Assembly: GCA_905331475.1 (NCBI GenBank)
Contig: CAJNYU010000325.1
Span: 62,001-126,000, forward strand
Length of the DNA stretch: 64,000 nt
Source: Rotaria socialis
Taxonomy: Eukaryota > Rotifera > Eurotatoria > Philodinida > Philodinidae
Direction: 5' to 3'
Shown here: piece by piece, positions 26,024-37,718 of the stretch
Numbering within the stretch: position 1 is the first letter of the stretch
How the letters are laid out: the number at the start of each line of letters is the position of its first letter
The notes under the pieces: model-generated
Told to the model about the DNA's origin: nothing
Database searches by the model: none
What the model saw: the letters and a program-made list of their open reading frames with translations, nothing else
Program-made: the position numbers and the translations under genes

Positions 26024-27262
26024 ATGATTAATATGCGTATTTTACTTGCTGTCTTCACTTTGGCTATCTCCGTTACTCAGTGTACAATTATTACTCAAGT
26101 AGATTCAAATGGTCATGGCATTTTTGTAGTGAATACTAACACGACTTTTCTGCGTGGCACTAATTACATACGTTTATTGAATGCTAGTGTACATGTAACT
26201 TTTGAGCCTGATCTATACCCCCTTTGGGATATAGAAAATGCTATCAAACAAATGCATAACTACGGTTACAATTATATTCGTGTATTTCTTGATTGCCCCA
26301 CTCTGTACCGTGGATTTAACCTTTCATCACCTGGAATTCCGATGAGATATACGAAAAATGTCATTGATTTTCTTCTTAGAGCATCAATTTATCATATAGC
26401 TGTAATGTTGACAGCGAGTTGGAATCCAGCCAACTATCAATCCATTGTTAATTCGTATCCTATACCTGCAAATGTAACCGGAATAAATATGATTATTTTT
26501 CATGCTGGGCAAGCTGCTGCAAAAGCTCAGTTTTTTCAAGATCTCTTAGAACAAATCCAGAAGACTAGCTTGCTAGCGTTCAACACGATATTTGCCATCG
26601 ATATTTTTAATGAAATATCAGTTTCAGTACAACAACAGCCTTTTTCTTTAACAGATGGAATAGTATCATTTGATAATGTCTCATATAACATGGCTACAGG
26701 TAATGATCGTCAACAACTCGTCGATGTTGCTGGTAATATTTGGCTGAATACGATAGTCAGAGCCATAAAGTCTGTTACTCCGACTATTATGGTTACTGCT
26801 AGTTTATTTTCGCCGAATGCCGTAGGACATGATGGCTTTGATGGTGTGCAAACTCGTCCACCCGGCGCTGATGATCGATATCCATTGAGACCAGGCAGTC
26901 TTATAAATAGTCTCGCTGATTATATTGATTTACATGTATATTCTAGTGATCATACACGGGCGGAATTTGATGGGGCTGAACTAACTCAAGTCAAACCATT
27001 ATTACTGGGCGAAACAGGTGCATTTAAAAACAATTATCCCAATGCATCTAGTGCTGGCCGAGCTGTACAGAATGTAATGATCGAAAGTGTAAATTATGGA
27101 TTTACTGGGTGGGGTATTTGGACATGGGATACAATTGAACAGTTGAGTTTATGGACATTAGTAGACAATAACAACACAATGAATAATATTTTGGCACCAA
27201 GTGTTTGGCCTTTTGTGGGACCTAATAGAACGTCAACAGTCATGAGCAAGTATGGATCATAA
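26024..27262 (+). CDS. Secreted GH5-like glycoside hydrolase (mannanase/cellulase type), intronless
   Basis: One uninterrupted frame. An upstream in-frame ATG at 25982 would add a basic 14-residue extension. I prefer 26024 (or 26033) because MRILLAVFTLAISVTQC is then an N-terminal signal peptide. Numbering from 25982, the GH5/clan-A features are FLRGTNYIRL near 57, IRVFLDCP near 99, DIFNEIS with Asn210 and acid/base Glu211, LHVYS with His318, LLLGETGAF with probable nucleophile Glu344, and GWGIWTWDT near 376-383. The length of about 410 residues suits a single catalytic domain. It should cut beta-1,4-linked polysaccharide outside the cell, for example in algal or plant food. The lack of introns and family type suggest acquisition from bacteria or fungi, as known for many bdelloid carbohydrate enzymes. 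The exact substrate is not readable. An AATAAA-like signal follows near 27347. Confidence 0.78.
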   Translation: MINMRILLAVFTLAISVTQCTIITQVDSNGHGIFVVNTNTTFLRGTNYIRLLNASVHVTFEPDLYPLWDIENAIKQMHNYGYNYIRVFLDCPTLYRGFNLSSPGIPMRYTKNVIDFLLRASIYHIAVMLTASWNPANYQSIVNSYPIPANVTGINMIIFHAGQAAAKAQFFQDLLEQIQKTSLLAFNTIFAIDIFNEISVSVQQQPFSLTDGIVSFDNVSYNMATGNDRQQLVDVAGNIWLNTIVRAIKSVTPTIMVTASLFSPNAVGHDGFDGVQTRPPGADDRYPLRPGSLINSLADYIDLHVYSSDHTRAEFDGAELTQVKPLLLGETGAFKNNYPNASSAGRAVQNVMIESVNYGFTGWGIWTWDTIEQLSLWTLVDNNNTMNNILAPSVWPFVGPNRTSTVMSKYGS

Positions 27263-27483
27263 ATTGAATAATTACATCTTATCTTCAGCTTTCACATGAA
27301 CTAACAATTCAAAGATTTTTTTTCTGTACAAAAATCTAACAAATACTAAAAAAATAAAAGATTTGATATTTACAGCCACTAGTAAGTGAATGAGAGACTG
27401 GGAGAAAATCATTTATATTTCTGTAAAATATATGAAATTCTATTGGTTAATATAATTTATGGTTTCGTGTGTGTTGGCTGCTT

Positions 27484-27530
27484 CCCAGGTGAATGATTCC
27501 GATAGTAGAATCCTATCGGACTCTTATCGG
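27484..27530. mobile_element. Fragment of a CCCAGG-ended MITE
   Basis: This stretch begins CCCAGGTGAATGATTCCGAT and repeats ATCC(T)ATCGGA motifs. It matches the ends of the complete element at 27866-28236. It stops at the TA where the Tc1-like element begins; no matching second half is seen beyond 30299. Confidence 0.55.
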
Positions 27531-27865
27531 ATATACAGCTGTTTCCAAAAAAACTTGCACAAAATTATTTTCTGTTTAAAAATTGTTTCTCCACCACTAC
27601 AAATAACTGCAAACGTCATCTTTTGAGGGCTAAACCCTCGACAGATGTACTACATGCTGCATATATAGTAATGTAATTTATTTTCTTGTCGATACATATA
27701 CATTCAATTATGTCATCGACCAGTAATTGGAAAAATCACCAAATTTCAATGTTACATTTTCGGAACTCGGGCATACGATCTGTTTCCCGTATTCATCGTG
27801 AAATAAACATTCCACTGAGAACTATCTATTACAATATTGACAAATTAAAAGAAGCAGGTTCACTT

Positions 27866-28236
27866 CCCAGGTGGATGAATCCGACAACGGATCTTACCGA
27901 ATCCTATGGGATCCGACTTCCCGACAGAATCCGATAGGATTCCTGGACACGGACCTATTGTCGGTTCCGACAGAAAAGAAATCATTTTCTTATTCACGAC
28001 CAAAGAAACATTTTGAGCCATCAGAGCGCAAGGATGATTCGTTAGAGTTAGATTCCGTTAAAATCCAACATCAGATCCGATTGGATCCAATACCAAGGGT
28101 CCGCCTGTAGATCCGTGCCCAGGAATTCCATAATATTTCGTCGGTTTTATTGAAACACATATGGTATTCAGTATATTCACTGCCTGATCCTTGTCGGAAT
28201 CCGATAGGATCCTACTGTCGGAATGATTCTCCTGGG
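27866..28236. mobile_element. 371-bp CCCAGG-ended MITE inserted in the Tc1 transposase
   Basis: Left end CCCAGGTGGATGAATCCGAC and right end (reverse-complemented) CCCAGGAGAATCATTCCGAC form terminal inverted repeats. TTCA occurs just outside the right end (28237-28240) and three bases outside the left end (27859-27862); it may be a 4-bp target duplication with slightly ragged ends. The interior is rich in scattered GGATCC/ATCCGA motifs. It splits the transposase after KEAGS. No coding capacity is evident. Confidence 0.7.
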
Positions 28237-28783
28237 TTCAACATCGAGGTGAAAATGGTCGACCACGTGTCCGTGGTGGAATACCGAAAAAAGCTATCGG
28301 TCAATACATTCGACGTAACAATGCAATAATTCTTATCGAAATAATAGATAATTTATCCAAAAAGTACAATAAATCGGTATCGATATGGACAATTAGCAAT
28401 CATCTTCATGAATTTAGTTATAAAAATGTTTTGCCTAAATCTGCTCATATGTTAACACCGAATGAAAAAGAAGGACGTGTGCAATGAGCTAAAAAGTATA
28501 AGAATGATGATTTCACTGATACAATATTTACAGGTGAATCTTCATTTCAGCTTTTTCGTAATACTGTTCGTCGATGGACAAAAAATCCTAATAAAGAATT
28601 AAAATGCTCACCTAAAAATTGTCAAAAAGCTCATATTTGGGGTTCAAATAAGTGTGAGGGGTTTATTAACCTGTCACACGTTTCGATGCAATCTCGATGG
28701 TCCATATTATGTTAGTATTCTTGACGATTATCTTCTTCCGGCTGCTAGGCGTAAGTAATGAAAGAAAACACGGNNNNNNNNNN

Positions 28784-28870
28784 TGGATCCTGGTGGATTC
28801 TATGGATCCTGGTGGAATCTACGGCTCCTGGTGGATTCTAGAATCCATCAGGAGCCACCAGGAGCCGCTT
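28784..28870. repeat. 19-bp tandem repeats and hairpin beside an assembly gap
   Basis: About three copies of a 19-bp unit (TGGATCCTGGTGGATTCTA) run directly into an inverted copy, giving a near-perfect hairpin at about 28822-28855 centred on TCTAGA. Ten Ns (28774-28783) touch the first unit, so the array is probably longer in the real genome. It sits where the Tc1 catalytic domain should continue. Confidence 0.75.
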
Positions 28871-29079
28871 TTTCCCCCTTGGTTATTAGACTGGCCATCT
28901 AATAGCCCGGATGCAAATCCGATAGAAAATATATAGTCGATAGTGAAACGCAACGTGGAAAAAAGAAAACCTCTAAATACTGATGAGGTAATTAGAACTC
29001 TTTCGAGCTCAAGAATTCAGAAATATTGATAATAATGTTGTGAAAATTTGTGTGATTTCTACCCATGTCGTATAGAACG

Positions 29080-29950
29080 GCCCGTAAAAGGCCCTATACG
29101 AGTGAAGCCGGCAGCCGTTACGGTGACCAGCAACGAAGCACCGGAAAACGATGTGATAAAGCGAAAACCAGTGACCTTTTAGGCGGCAGTTTTCGTGTTG
29201 TCGGAAACGACTACCTTATAAGGCGAACGCTTTTTACTGTTTTACATCCCTTTTATTCTGAGACATAAATATGGGTATAAAATAGATACTTAGATACTGT
29301 TGTCAAAGTATTTTATTTCATTTTATTTATTTAGTTTTAGTTTTTAGGTTATTGTATTTTATTTTGAGGAATAAAATATAAATGACCAACGTAACGCTCA
29401 TTGTAAACTGGTCAAAAACGACGAGATTGGGACGATAAAGGGCGAAATTACCCATGTCCAAGAAAACCGTTCGTAAAATGCCGTAAACGACGTTAAAACG
29501 GCACCGTTTTTCGTCAACTCGGAAAACGAAGAATAAAGTGTTAAAAGCGGTAGCCGCTTTCTCCCAAAGAAAAACGGCTCGTAAAACGAGCTGACGGATT
29601 ACGGCGAAATAAGGTGAAAATTAATGCCTTATTACACTGTTTTATAGTCGTTTCAGACCTGTTAAGATGCTCGTTCAGTAGGTCGGAATGATTGTCCTCG
29701 GTAAAGTCCTTTTATCTCTCAATGTTTTTTTTTATCGGGAACGACCTTAAATGACGTCGTTAATGTTCCGAGAAAAAAGGTCCGGAAAACGAGATGAAGG
29801 AAAACGGGTGAAAAACGGCGGTCGTTTTTTATTGTTTAGGGCATTAATAACGCCGTTTCTTGACCATTTCAGGGAGTTTAATGCCATCTTTCAGACGGCC
29901 TCAATGATGAACCTGGGTATGAGAAAACGATGTTTATCTCTTATTGATTG
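29080..29950. other. CpG-rich insert of unknown nature inside the Tc1 element
   Basis: This block is clearly richer in CG dinucleotides and GC than all sequence around it. It carries many copies of a GGAAAACG/CGTTTT word (near 29133, 29520, 29782, 29802 and 29922) in direct orientation, often following CC or TC. Open frames are short and resemble nothing. It starts just after the end of recognisable transposase and ends before the right inverted repeat. It could be a decayed satellite-like or foreign segment. I find no terminal repeats. Confidence 0.45.
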
Positions 29951-30299
29951 TAAAGGTGAATGAATAAAATATTGAACTATGATGATATTCAATGTAGCAT
30001 ATTATAGGCTATCAACTTCTATACGAAACGTTTAAACACGGCTTCTGTTTAATCAATATTTTTCAGGTGAAAAAGTCAAAAATGTTGAATTTCGATTATC
30101 AACATTTTTGTTGTACCCAAGAAAAAGTGATGTTAGTCTCATTTTTCTTCTATGAGTGAACAGTTGGCATATCGAATTATGGTGTCGTCTAGCACTCGAT
30201 TAGGGCTATCCACCACAGTATAAAATAATTCGAAGAACACTTTTATAGCAGATGATATCTGCAGAAAAATTTAAGCAAGTTTTTTTGGAAACAGCTGTA

Positions 30300-32226
30300 C
30301 ATACATTTTGCTTTGCCTTTTCGTGAAAGTCCTATGCTATCAATGAACAAGTCTGAAAGTATTTCATATTTTTAAAAACTAGATACATCGTTTTCATGAT
30401 TGTATTTCAACTCCATTGATTTCAAACTATGAGCAGAGATATATTTTACTTTTCAATTTAGATCACTTCAAGGAAGTTTCGTTTCTTTGTTTTTTTTTCT
30501 AAAATATACAATTATTTAAATCACCAGAAACTTCGTGTAGCCATAATGGTCTTAATCGAAGTATTTCATGTTGTTTAGGTTCATGAAGTTTTGCATTTAT
30601 ATGATCTGAACAATGTAAGCTGCGTTCGAATAATATTCTGCTGAATCAATATCTTGCTTCTTTTTATTCAAATTTTCGTGATAGAAAAAAGAATATTAAG
30701 TATACTAATTTGAAAATAAAAATGTTGATCGTTTCTTAAACAGTCAGCAAAACGAACATTTTTATCTGATTGTATTATCCATTTCCATGAAATCTAGACA
30801 ACCGAAAACTGACTTATTTTCTCGTGCTCGTTCTATTCAGGTAATTCGAAAATCGATGGCTTTCGTTTTTCAGTTTCACCGTTTTACATGACATAGTACT
30901 ATAAAAAACGGATACCGATTCTATCATAAATTCGTTTCAAATTTACGAGAATGATACATTCAGAATCATATGAAATAAGATCGATTATATTTTAAGTGTA
31001 AATTGTTTACATTCATAAAAATTCAGCATCAATAAGTAAACTATTCGGTTTTTTATTTGAGTCATTGAATATTAAATATTTATTTATTTTTAGGCTGATG
31101 AATGTATGAATTTAATCATCAACCTTTTAATCAACTAATACAAATGATTTTTTCGTCGGCTGCGAATTATATTGTAAATCACAGTCGGGTCTAAATTGTT
31201 TACGATGAATCAAATGTAATTTTATGTAATTTTTACTCAACGGATGAAGGCAGTCACTGATTTAAATTAGTTTTAATTATGACTAAATCTACATCAAGTC
31301 TCACTAGATGGAATCGGCTAACTGAAAAATAGGATCCATATTTTCCTTTGTCCAAACAAATTCTATAGGAGAAATCGGATAAAATTTGTATCATATAGAA
31401 ATCTTTATTTTATACTAACAGAGCATTTCAACGAGCATCAGACGAAATCTCGTCCATAAGATCATCACATCGCATTAACTTCGACAACATATCAGTTGCA
31501 CTTATTGACACCACTCCTTCGTTGATCTTGTCTAATAAATCAGTAGATCTTCAAAGTAGATTTTTCTCGAAAATATTTGAAGCAAATACGTTAGTAAACA
31601 GAAATTGGCAGGTCACTTACATGTTTGTTTTTTTTGTAAAAAAAATGCAGTTATAATATTCTATGATCGTCAAAAAAGAACAACATCATATGTCAAGTAG
31701 ATTTTGCATCAGTTTAAAAAAAGAGTGTTTTTTTTTTAAATTTAATAAAAAAAAGAAATTTAATTTAAAGTTGCATTCTGCACTTCATCATTCAAGCCAG
31801 ATTGTTAAATATTGTATGCCAATCGAAAAACAACAAGAGACGCGTCACATCAATATCGGTAGCATTTTCGCAAAATTTCTTTCAAAGAGAGATTTGACTA
31901 TTCATTTAAAATTTTCTAGTAGCTAAGATAACTTGTCATTGCATAAAAAAATCACTATTATAAAATGCCAACGAGTAGCCAAGCGTCTCGTGGACTAAAT
32001 TCTCAATCGTTATTTTTCTCAACATCGGTGAGTAGCCATCGGATTTTATTTTTATTTAAAACGACGGAAGACAACTAACGATTCATTCGTTCACAGTGAA
32101 GTTGATAATCTGAAGAATTATTTTTATTTCTATTGATGAATAGTTTATGATGCTGGATCAAGTTTCAATAGTTTTTTGTTTTTGCTAATAGTCGTATGAA
32201 AATATTTCTAGGAAGACAGAATCACA
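30300..32226. other. Intergenic, no supported gene
   Basis: AT-rich. The frame at 31663-31926 is mostly lysine and phenylalanine from A/T runs and is not convincing. Confidence 0.45.
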
Positions 32227-33722
32227 ATGGACAAAACTAATGAAACAATCGAAACACGTTATGATGTTCCAAATAAATCGCAATCATCATCATCAAGTAG
32301 AAGACCAACGAAACAGCAACAACATAATAATTTTATCGCTAATCTACGAAGATTTTTTAAAACACAAAAGTATGATTTATTAATCACTACTCGAGAGAAA
32401 GAGATCATTTCATTGTTAATCATTAGATATACAAAAACATTGCTAACAGTATTCCTTGCTTCATTGACACTGATAATCATGTCTTTGGTTGCTTTGGCTA
32501 TTATTCTTCCTCTTGTATTGCAAAAGCAAAGCTTAACAACAGGTAAATAAAAAAGTATTCTAATAAAAAATAATCTACTGCAGTATATGTTTTTTTTTTC
32601 TATTTACAAGTCATTATGACAACTGTCACAACTACCACAGGTAATGTATAATCACGATCTTTTTTTTTCGTTAATAAACTGTCAAAATCTTCTCCGTGAA
32701 AAGATCTAGAAGAAACTATGCAGTAGATAAATAAAAAGAGCATCGCTCATTTTATTTTCTATTCTAAAATTAAAATTCGCTGTGAAAAACAAACTTTTCA
32801 TTTGAACACATTATAGCTAGTTGTGTTTTGCCATATGTCCGATCATCATCAACTGGAAATTGTGTAAATATATTAATCGATTTTAACAACTGTGGCGCAG
32901 ATGGAAATATATGTTTGAGTAATTATACAAGCTGTTCGGGTGGCTTGTGCAGTACGGTACCAGTTATCCAACTGACCAGTTATACTTCAATTTGGACTGG
33001 TGCTATCAATGGACCATCGGATGATGATACATTTAATATGACTCTTCCGTTCGATATTCAAGTTTACACTACGACATCTAGTTTTATTCAACTAACGACT
33101 AATGGTGTAAGTATTTATTTTTGTTTAAATTAGTTGAGTTGAGATTCTTCTTTAAATCGAAACTTCTATATCACGTCTGTCTGTCAACACTAAAAATGTG
33201 TACGACATTAATGAGATTCATTTTATTTTAAATAGGTTATTTGTCTAAGCACTTGTTCGGATGCTTGGTTAGAAACTGCTTTGCCTAGTAGTTACTTCGG
33301 TGCTGCAGTTCTACCATATTGGGATGATCTGTTTATTGATTCTAAAACTTGGCAAGGTATATATTATGCATCTCAAGGTACTACTCCTACTCGTACCCTA
33401 GTATTGGAATATTATACAAGTCGCTATGGATCACCGAGTGAGTATTATCATTTTCAAGTGAAATTTTTTGAAGCTACACCTGCCGTTGTTCAATTTATTT
33501 ATTATGATGCATTTGACACCGGTGCAAGTTGTACTGTCGGTGTTCAGGGTACAAGTGAAATGATATTTTTACAGATTTTAATAAGTGGTATGTTTTTTTC
33601 TAGGTTCCTCTAGCACCCAAAAAATCCAATATTCTTTCGATCAAATAAATTCTATTCAAGCCAATCTGATTCTTACTTTTTATACTAGTTCTGGAAATTA
33701 TACTAGTTCAAATATTGGATAG
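32227..33722 (+). CDS. Single-pass membrane protein with Thr-rich stalk and Cys-containing ectodomain (family copy A)
   Basis: Exons 32227-32542, 32611-32640, 32817-33106, 33236-33548 and 33604-33722 join in phase to 355 residues plus stop. The N terminus is cytosolic and Ser/Gln-rich (SSSSSRRPTKQQQ), followed by a membrane helix (about 71-97, TLLTVFLASLTLIIMSLVAL) and a short stalk, VIMTTVTTTT, on a 30-nt microexon. The ectodomain has Cys pairs in the first part (CVNILIDFNNCG, CLSNYTSCSGGLCS) and an aromatic beta-rich second part (LPYWDDLFID, YYHFQVKFFE, SCTVGVQG). The WDDL block recalls secreted beta-sandwich domains, but I do not recognise a named family. It is homologous to the gene at 35501-37129, with all four ectodomain/stalk introns in matching places. 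Probably a surface or secretory-pathway protein of type II topology; function unknown. Confidence 0.75.
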
Positions 33723-35500
33723 AAAACAACAGTATACATTAGTGTACGTTCTGATCAAGAAAAAAGGCTTGAAAATAACTATACATTTTATGTTTCTAAA
33801 TAAATAATTTGATTTTTTACATTGATTTCTATTTGACAAATGAAAAAATGATTTAATGCAAAATTATATTTCTTTTCCATAAGAAAATCTTTCATCACTC
33901 TCACTTGTGTATTTTAAAAGTAATTGATGATATGAAATTCATGCAACATATTCGTAGTAATGATCATTATAAGATCCTTAAATGCAATAAATAATTATCT
34001 ATGATAGAATTCAGTGTACAACAGGTCGATGAAAATTCTAAAGCCCTGAATTTGCTTTTTTGTTTTTGATTAAATGATTCAATTTAAATTAATATTATTC
34101 GGATACAAAAAAAATGTTCTTCTCTTGTGCTATAAGAATAAATTCAAAAACACATGAATCTCTATTTTGATGTTGTAATTACAGTACATTGCTGGCTATA
34201 GTTTTTTCTCCCTACGCCTGAAAAATAATAATAACTTTTGCATAAAACTCATTTTCAACGTACATTTCGCTTCCATACAACTAGCAAAGTTTTTCATTAT
34301 AAGTTCGTTAAAATGACTAAAACATTGAATATCTCCATCGTAACAAAATTTGGCTCGAAGCTATTCATCGCCTGATGTATTTAAAGGAAAACCTAATATT
34401 CCACGCCGGTCTTTATCATATGCTCCACGAGTCAGAAAATATCACGTCATGTTATTTCAAGATCACTCAACGTTCGAGTATGTGTATTGATTCAAACTTT
34501 ATTCATTTTTGCGTAAATTCTTGCCATAGACATCAACTATTCCAACTATTGTTCAATATAAAAACAAATCAAAAGAAGTAGGTCATGAGATTTTGGTCGA
34601 ACCAAAAAGATCTAATACAAAGTCGAGTACTACAACTAAGAATGATGACCGAAATGAAATACTCTTCAAAGTAAAGTATATAAACGAAGAAGATATGCCA
34701 TCAATCATGATTTAACAGTAAAATCATATACTAAAATTTTCGCTTCAATTAGATCGAATTCAGGAGCTAGTACATTTATTTAATTGTTTGTTTATTCACA
34801 AATTATTACGGATAATGCATAGATTTTCTTGGTTCGAAGCTTATGAGTGTGAGTGAACATTTTTAAACATCAGAACTTAAGATAGTATTATAACAAGCTT
34901 ATCAACACGTCCCCTTTGAGTACTCAAATGTGAAATTCACATATATACTTCAGACTTATTAGTGTAATGCAAAAATAGATAACGTGAAAATCGTTCATAA
35001 AAATCTACCATAGTTCTAAGATATATAATAAGAACATTACCTATTTCGCATACGTTTGCAATGATGAAGAAAAAAAACGAACCTAACTGTAGGGATCTCT
35101 ATTTAACGAAGGCAAACTACTTTCATTACTGATATCTGATTACTGTAATACGAAGGGAATGGATAGGGATCCGCAACAAGTGTCCCTTTGAACCTTACAT
35201 TCTCTATTTTCTTTCAATATATATGTGAGTTCCACCAACACTTCATGTTACAAAAGACTATTTCTAGTATCACGCATGTTTTCTTATCATTGAGATTTAT
35301 TTGAATTTCTTTCTTTCTTTTCTTTTTTAGAGTTTACTGCCAAATGACTTCTCCAAATAAGTCGATAGTTCTCTTACTGAGTTTTCGAGTTAGATGAATT
35401 TCAAGGATAGAAAACATACAAAAGGGGATAAAAAGTGAAAGTATCAGTATGTATTATTTAGAAATTTCTTTCCGATTAAACATTCTTTCACTTACGTTAG
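33723..35500. other. Spacer between family copies A and B
   Basis: No supported gene. It may hold the 5' exon of copy B; an ATG at 35344 gives only MTSPNK before a doubtful donor. Confidence 0.4.
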
Positions 35501-37129
35501 CCAAGCAAGTCGATTTTGCTGTCAATGTTCGCCAACTTGTTTACTTTTGATTCCACTCATACTTATGCTTCTTGGCGGAGCTATAGCTGCCACCGTTGTC
35601 TTACTGACGAAGACACCGACAGGAGTAACTTTAGCAGCAACTACTACTACTACTTCCGCTACTACAAGTAAAGTTATCCTTTTTTTAATTTGACAAAAAT
35701 CGAACAGTATTCGAATTTATATTTCAGCCACGACACGTATGTTGCTTTGCATAAATGCTATATTGTCTTTTCTTTTTCTTTTAATTAATGGAAACAGAAC
35801 TAACAACTCGTTACTTTAATATGCTTATTCCTAATAGATATATCAAACTAATAATATTCATAGTTAACAAATTTGCTTCTCCATATTCAAATGGAAAATT
35901 CATGTGTCGAGCTAAATACATGAACATTAATAGAATACATGAAATTTTCTTAACACTACGTACCCACTATTTTTTTTTATGAGACAGTGATTTTACTATC
36001 GAATAATGAGTCGAACTTGTAACGAATTTCTAAATGATAACTTTATCATCGAGATAGTCTAGTAAACTAACTAAACGTCTATATTAATTCAGTTGTTTGC
36101 GTTTCATCATACGTTCCTACTCCGTCACAAGCATGTGTCAATGTAATAATCGAGTTTCATAATTGTGGTACAGTTGGTCATGTTTGCCCGAATACCAATC
36201 TAAGTTGTTCAGCAAGTGTATGCAGTACAGATCCTTCTATTCAACTGCCTAATCCGCACACAGGCATATCAGGATCTTCTGGTGCATCAATCGATGACAT
36301 CATATACCCTGATAGTCTTCCATTCAGCATTACTCTGTGTGGAACAACAACAAATCAGGTGACGGTGACATCGACTGACGTAAGTGTGCAGCTTTAGGCA
36401 AAAAGATATTTAGTTTTTGCTAGGCTAGAAGATATTAGAAGTTATATGTCAATACAAGTTACTCGTCGATCATGCATAAGCTTTAGTATTTTTTAAATAA
36501 TCTGTCTTTAAACTGCCTTTATCATATGAAAAATGCTAAAAAAACTGCTCATTTTTTGCACATGATTTACTAGTTTCAAAAACGGATCTTGTTTTTTCAG
36601 CAGATTTTGAAAATGAAATAGATTTCTTCTGTTTTTAAGGTATTATGTCTTAGAGGTTGCTCGACTGCTTTTACTGAAACTGCTTTACCCAAGAGTCTCT
36701 TTAATGGAACAACAGTTTTCCTATTATGCGATGATCTCTATATTTATGCAGACACCTCACAAGGAATTTATTATCAAGCTGATAGTCAGGCTTCAAATCG
36801 TACATTGACCTTTGAATATTATATGAGTCATTATAGTCAACCTACACAACTTTATCAGTTTCGTGTCAAGTTCTTTGAGACTGCACCTGGTATTGTTCAA
36901 TTCAAATTTTTCTACGATGTCGATGGTGACAGTAGTTGTACGGTTGGTGTACAGAGTAATTAATGAAAAATGATCTTTATATTTATGATTAAAATATTTT
37001 CTTTTCTTAGATTCCTATAGTGGTCCATTCATGCAATATTCATACAATCAGACCAACTCTGTACACCCAAATATGACTCTTACATTCAATACCAACCTTG
37101 GAGCATATACTCATACAGCTGCATGCTAG
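35501..37129 (+). CDS. Thr-stalk membrane protein, family copy B (first exon unresolved)
   Basis: Exons 35501-35667, 35728-35736, 36093-36379, 36640-36955 and 37011-37129 join in phase. The first carries a Cys-rich juxtamembrane piece (FCCQCSPTC), a membrane helix (LLLIPLILMLLGGAIAATVV) and a stalk of Thr/Ala. The second is a 9-nt microexon (CCACGACAC) bounded by TTTCAG and GTATGT that adds three residues to the Thr stalk. The third to fifth encode the same ectodomain as copy A: CVNVIIEFHNCG, CPNTNLSCSASVCS, then TALPKSLF, YQFRVKFFE, SCTVGVQ and a C-terminal TLTFNTN block. The Trp of the WDDL motif in copy A is Cys here (LLCDDLYI). The upstream exon with the initiator is not identified, so the start is incomplete. 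Tandem duplication with copy A is clear; role unknown. Confidence 0.65.
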
Positions 37130-37516
37130 CTTATCACTGAAATTATATAGACGATTGATTTCATCATTGCCATTTTCATTGAAAGTGTATACTAATCTGA
37201 TTTTATTTTGATTGAAACTTACAATCCGCTTGTATTTACACAATTTTTTTAGAATCTCACGTCGATAATTTGCCTACTAAAAATTCTTTGTTTTTCCATA
37301 CAGCAAAATTTTATAATTTTCTAAAAGTTTTGAAAATAAATTATCCTTTTTAGAAAATTCTTCATCTCGAAATGGATATGGATATGTACACGTAAGGACA
37401 TTATCATAATCTATTTAATAGATTTTCAGGAATGAATTGATTCAAAATTCTTCAATGTTTCTCTTATTTATGATAATTTGATGACCTTATAAATAATAGT
37501 TTCAAGGAATTAGTAC

Positions 37517-37718
37517 AGCTTCGCCGAATCTTTTTTCGCCGAATAAAAATCTTGACCGAAAAATATCGAATCAAATTTAATCCATTCTAGATATAGAACT
37601 TTATCCTAACTAACTACTTTAATAGTGACTTGATTAATTAACCCCATCTGACTTGGTAACCAACTGCCTGGGCAACCATCTGAGTTGGTAACACACGCCC
37701 ACATCCTCGGCGAAGCTG
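37517..37718. mobile_element. Small MITE with CAGCTTCGCCGA ends
   Basis: The 202-bp unit starts CAGCTTCGCCGA and ends with its reverse complement TCGGCGAAGCTG. The interior has a second inverted pair (ttggtaac / gttggtaac type). I see no convincing target duplication outside. Confidence 0.5.

Larger units (their letters stand above)
27536..30297 (+). mobile_element. Tc1/mariner-like transposon, dead and broken by insertions
   Basis: The ends are inverted repeats beginning CAGCTGTTTCCAAAAAAACT, at 27536 and, inverted, ending at 30297. Each is flanked by TA (27534-27535, 30298-30299). The transposase is in pieces: a helix-turn-helix part (27722-27862; ISMLHFRNSGIRSVSRIHRE), a second DNA-binding and early catalytic part (28240-28770; GRPRVRGGIPKKAIGQ, then GESSFQLFRNTVRRW where the expected DESSF Asp is Gly), and a third-Asp part (28885-29030; DWPSNSPDANPIEN). 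Stops and frame changes occur in all parts. At 2762 bp it is about 1 kb longer than usual because of three internal additions listed separately. The element cannot make a working transposase. Confidence 0.85.

Noticed and set aside
29065..29268. 67-codon frame in the CpG-rich block as a gene
   Set aside because: Its first codons are the tail of the dead transposase; the rest resembles nothing.
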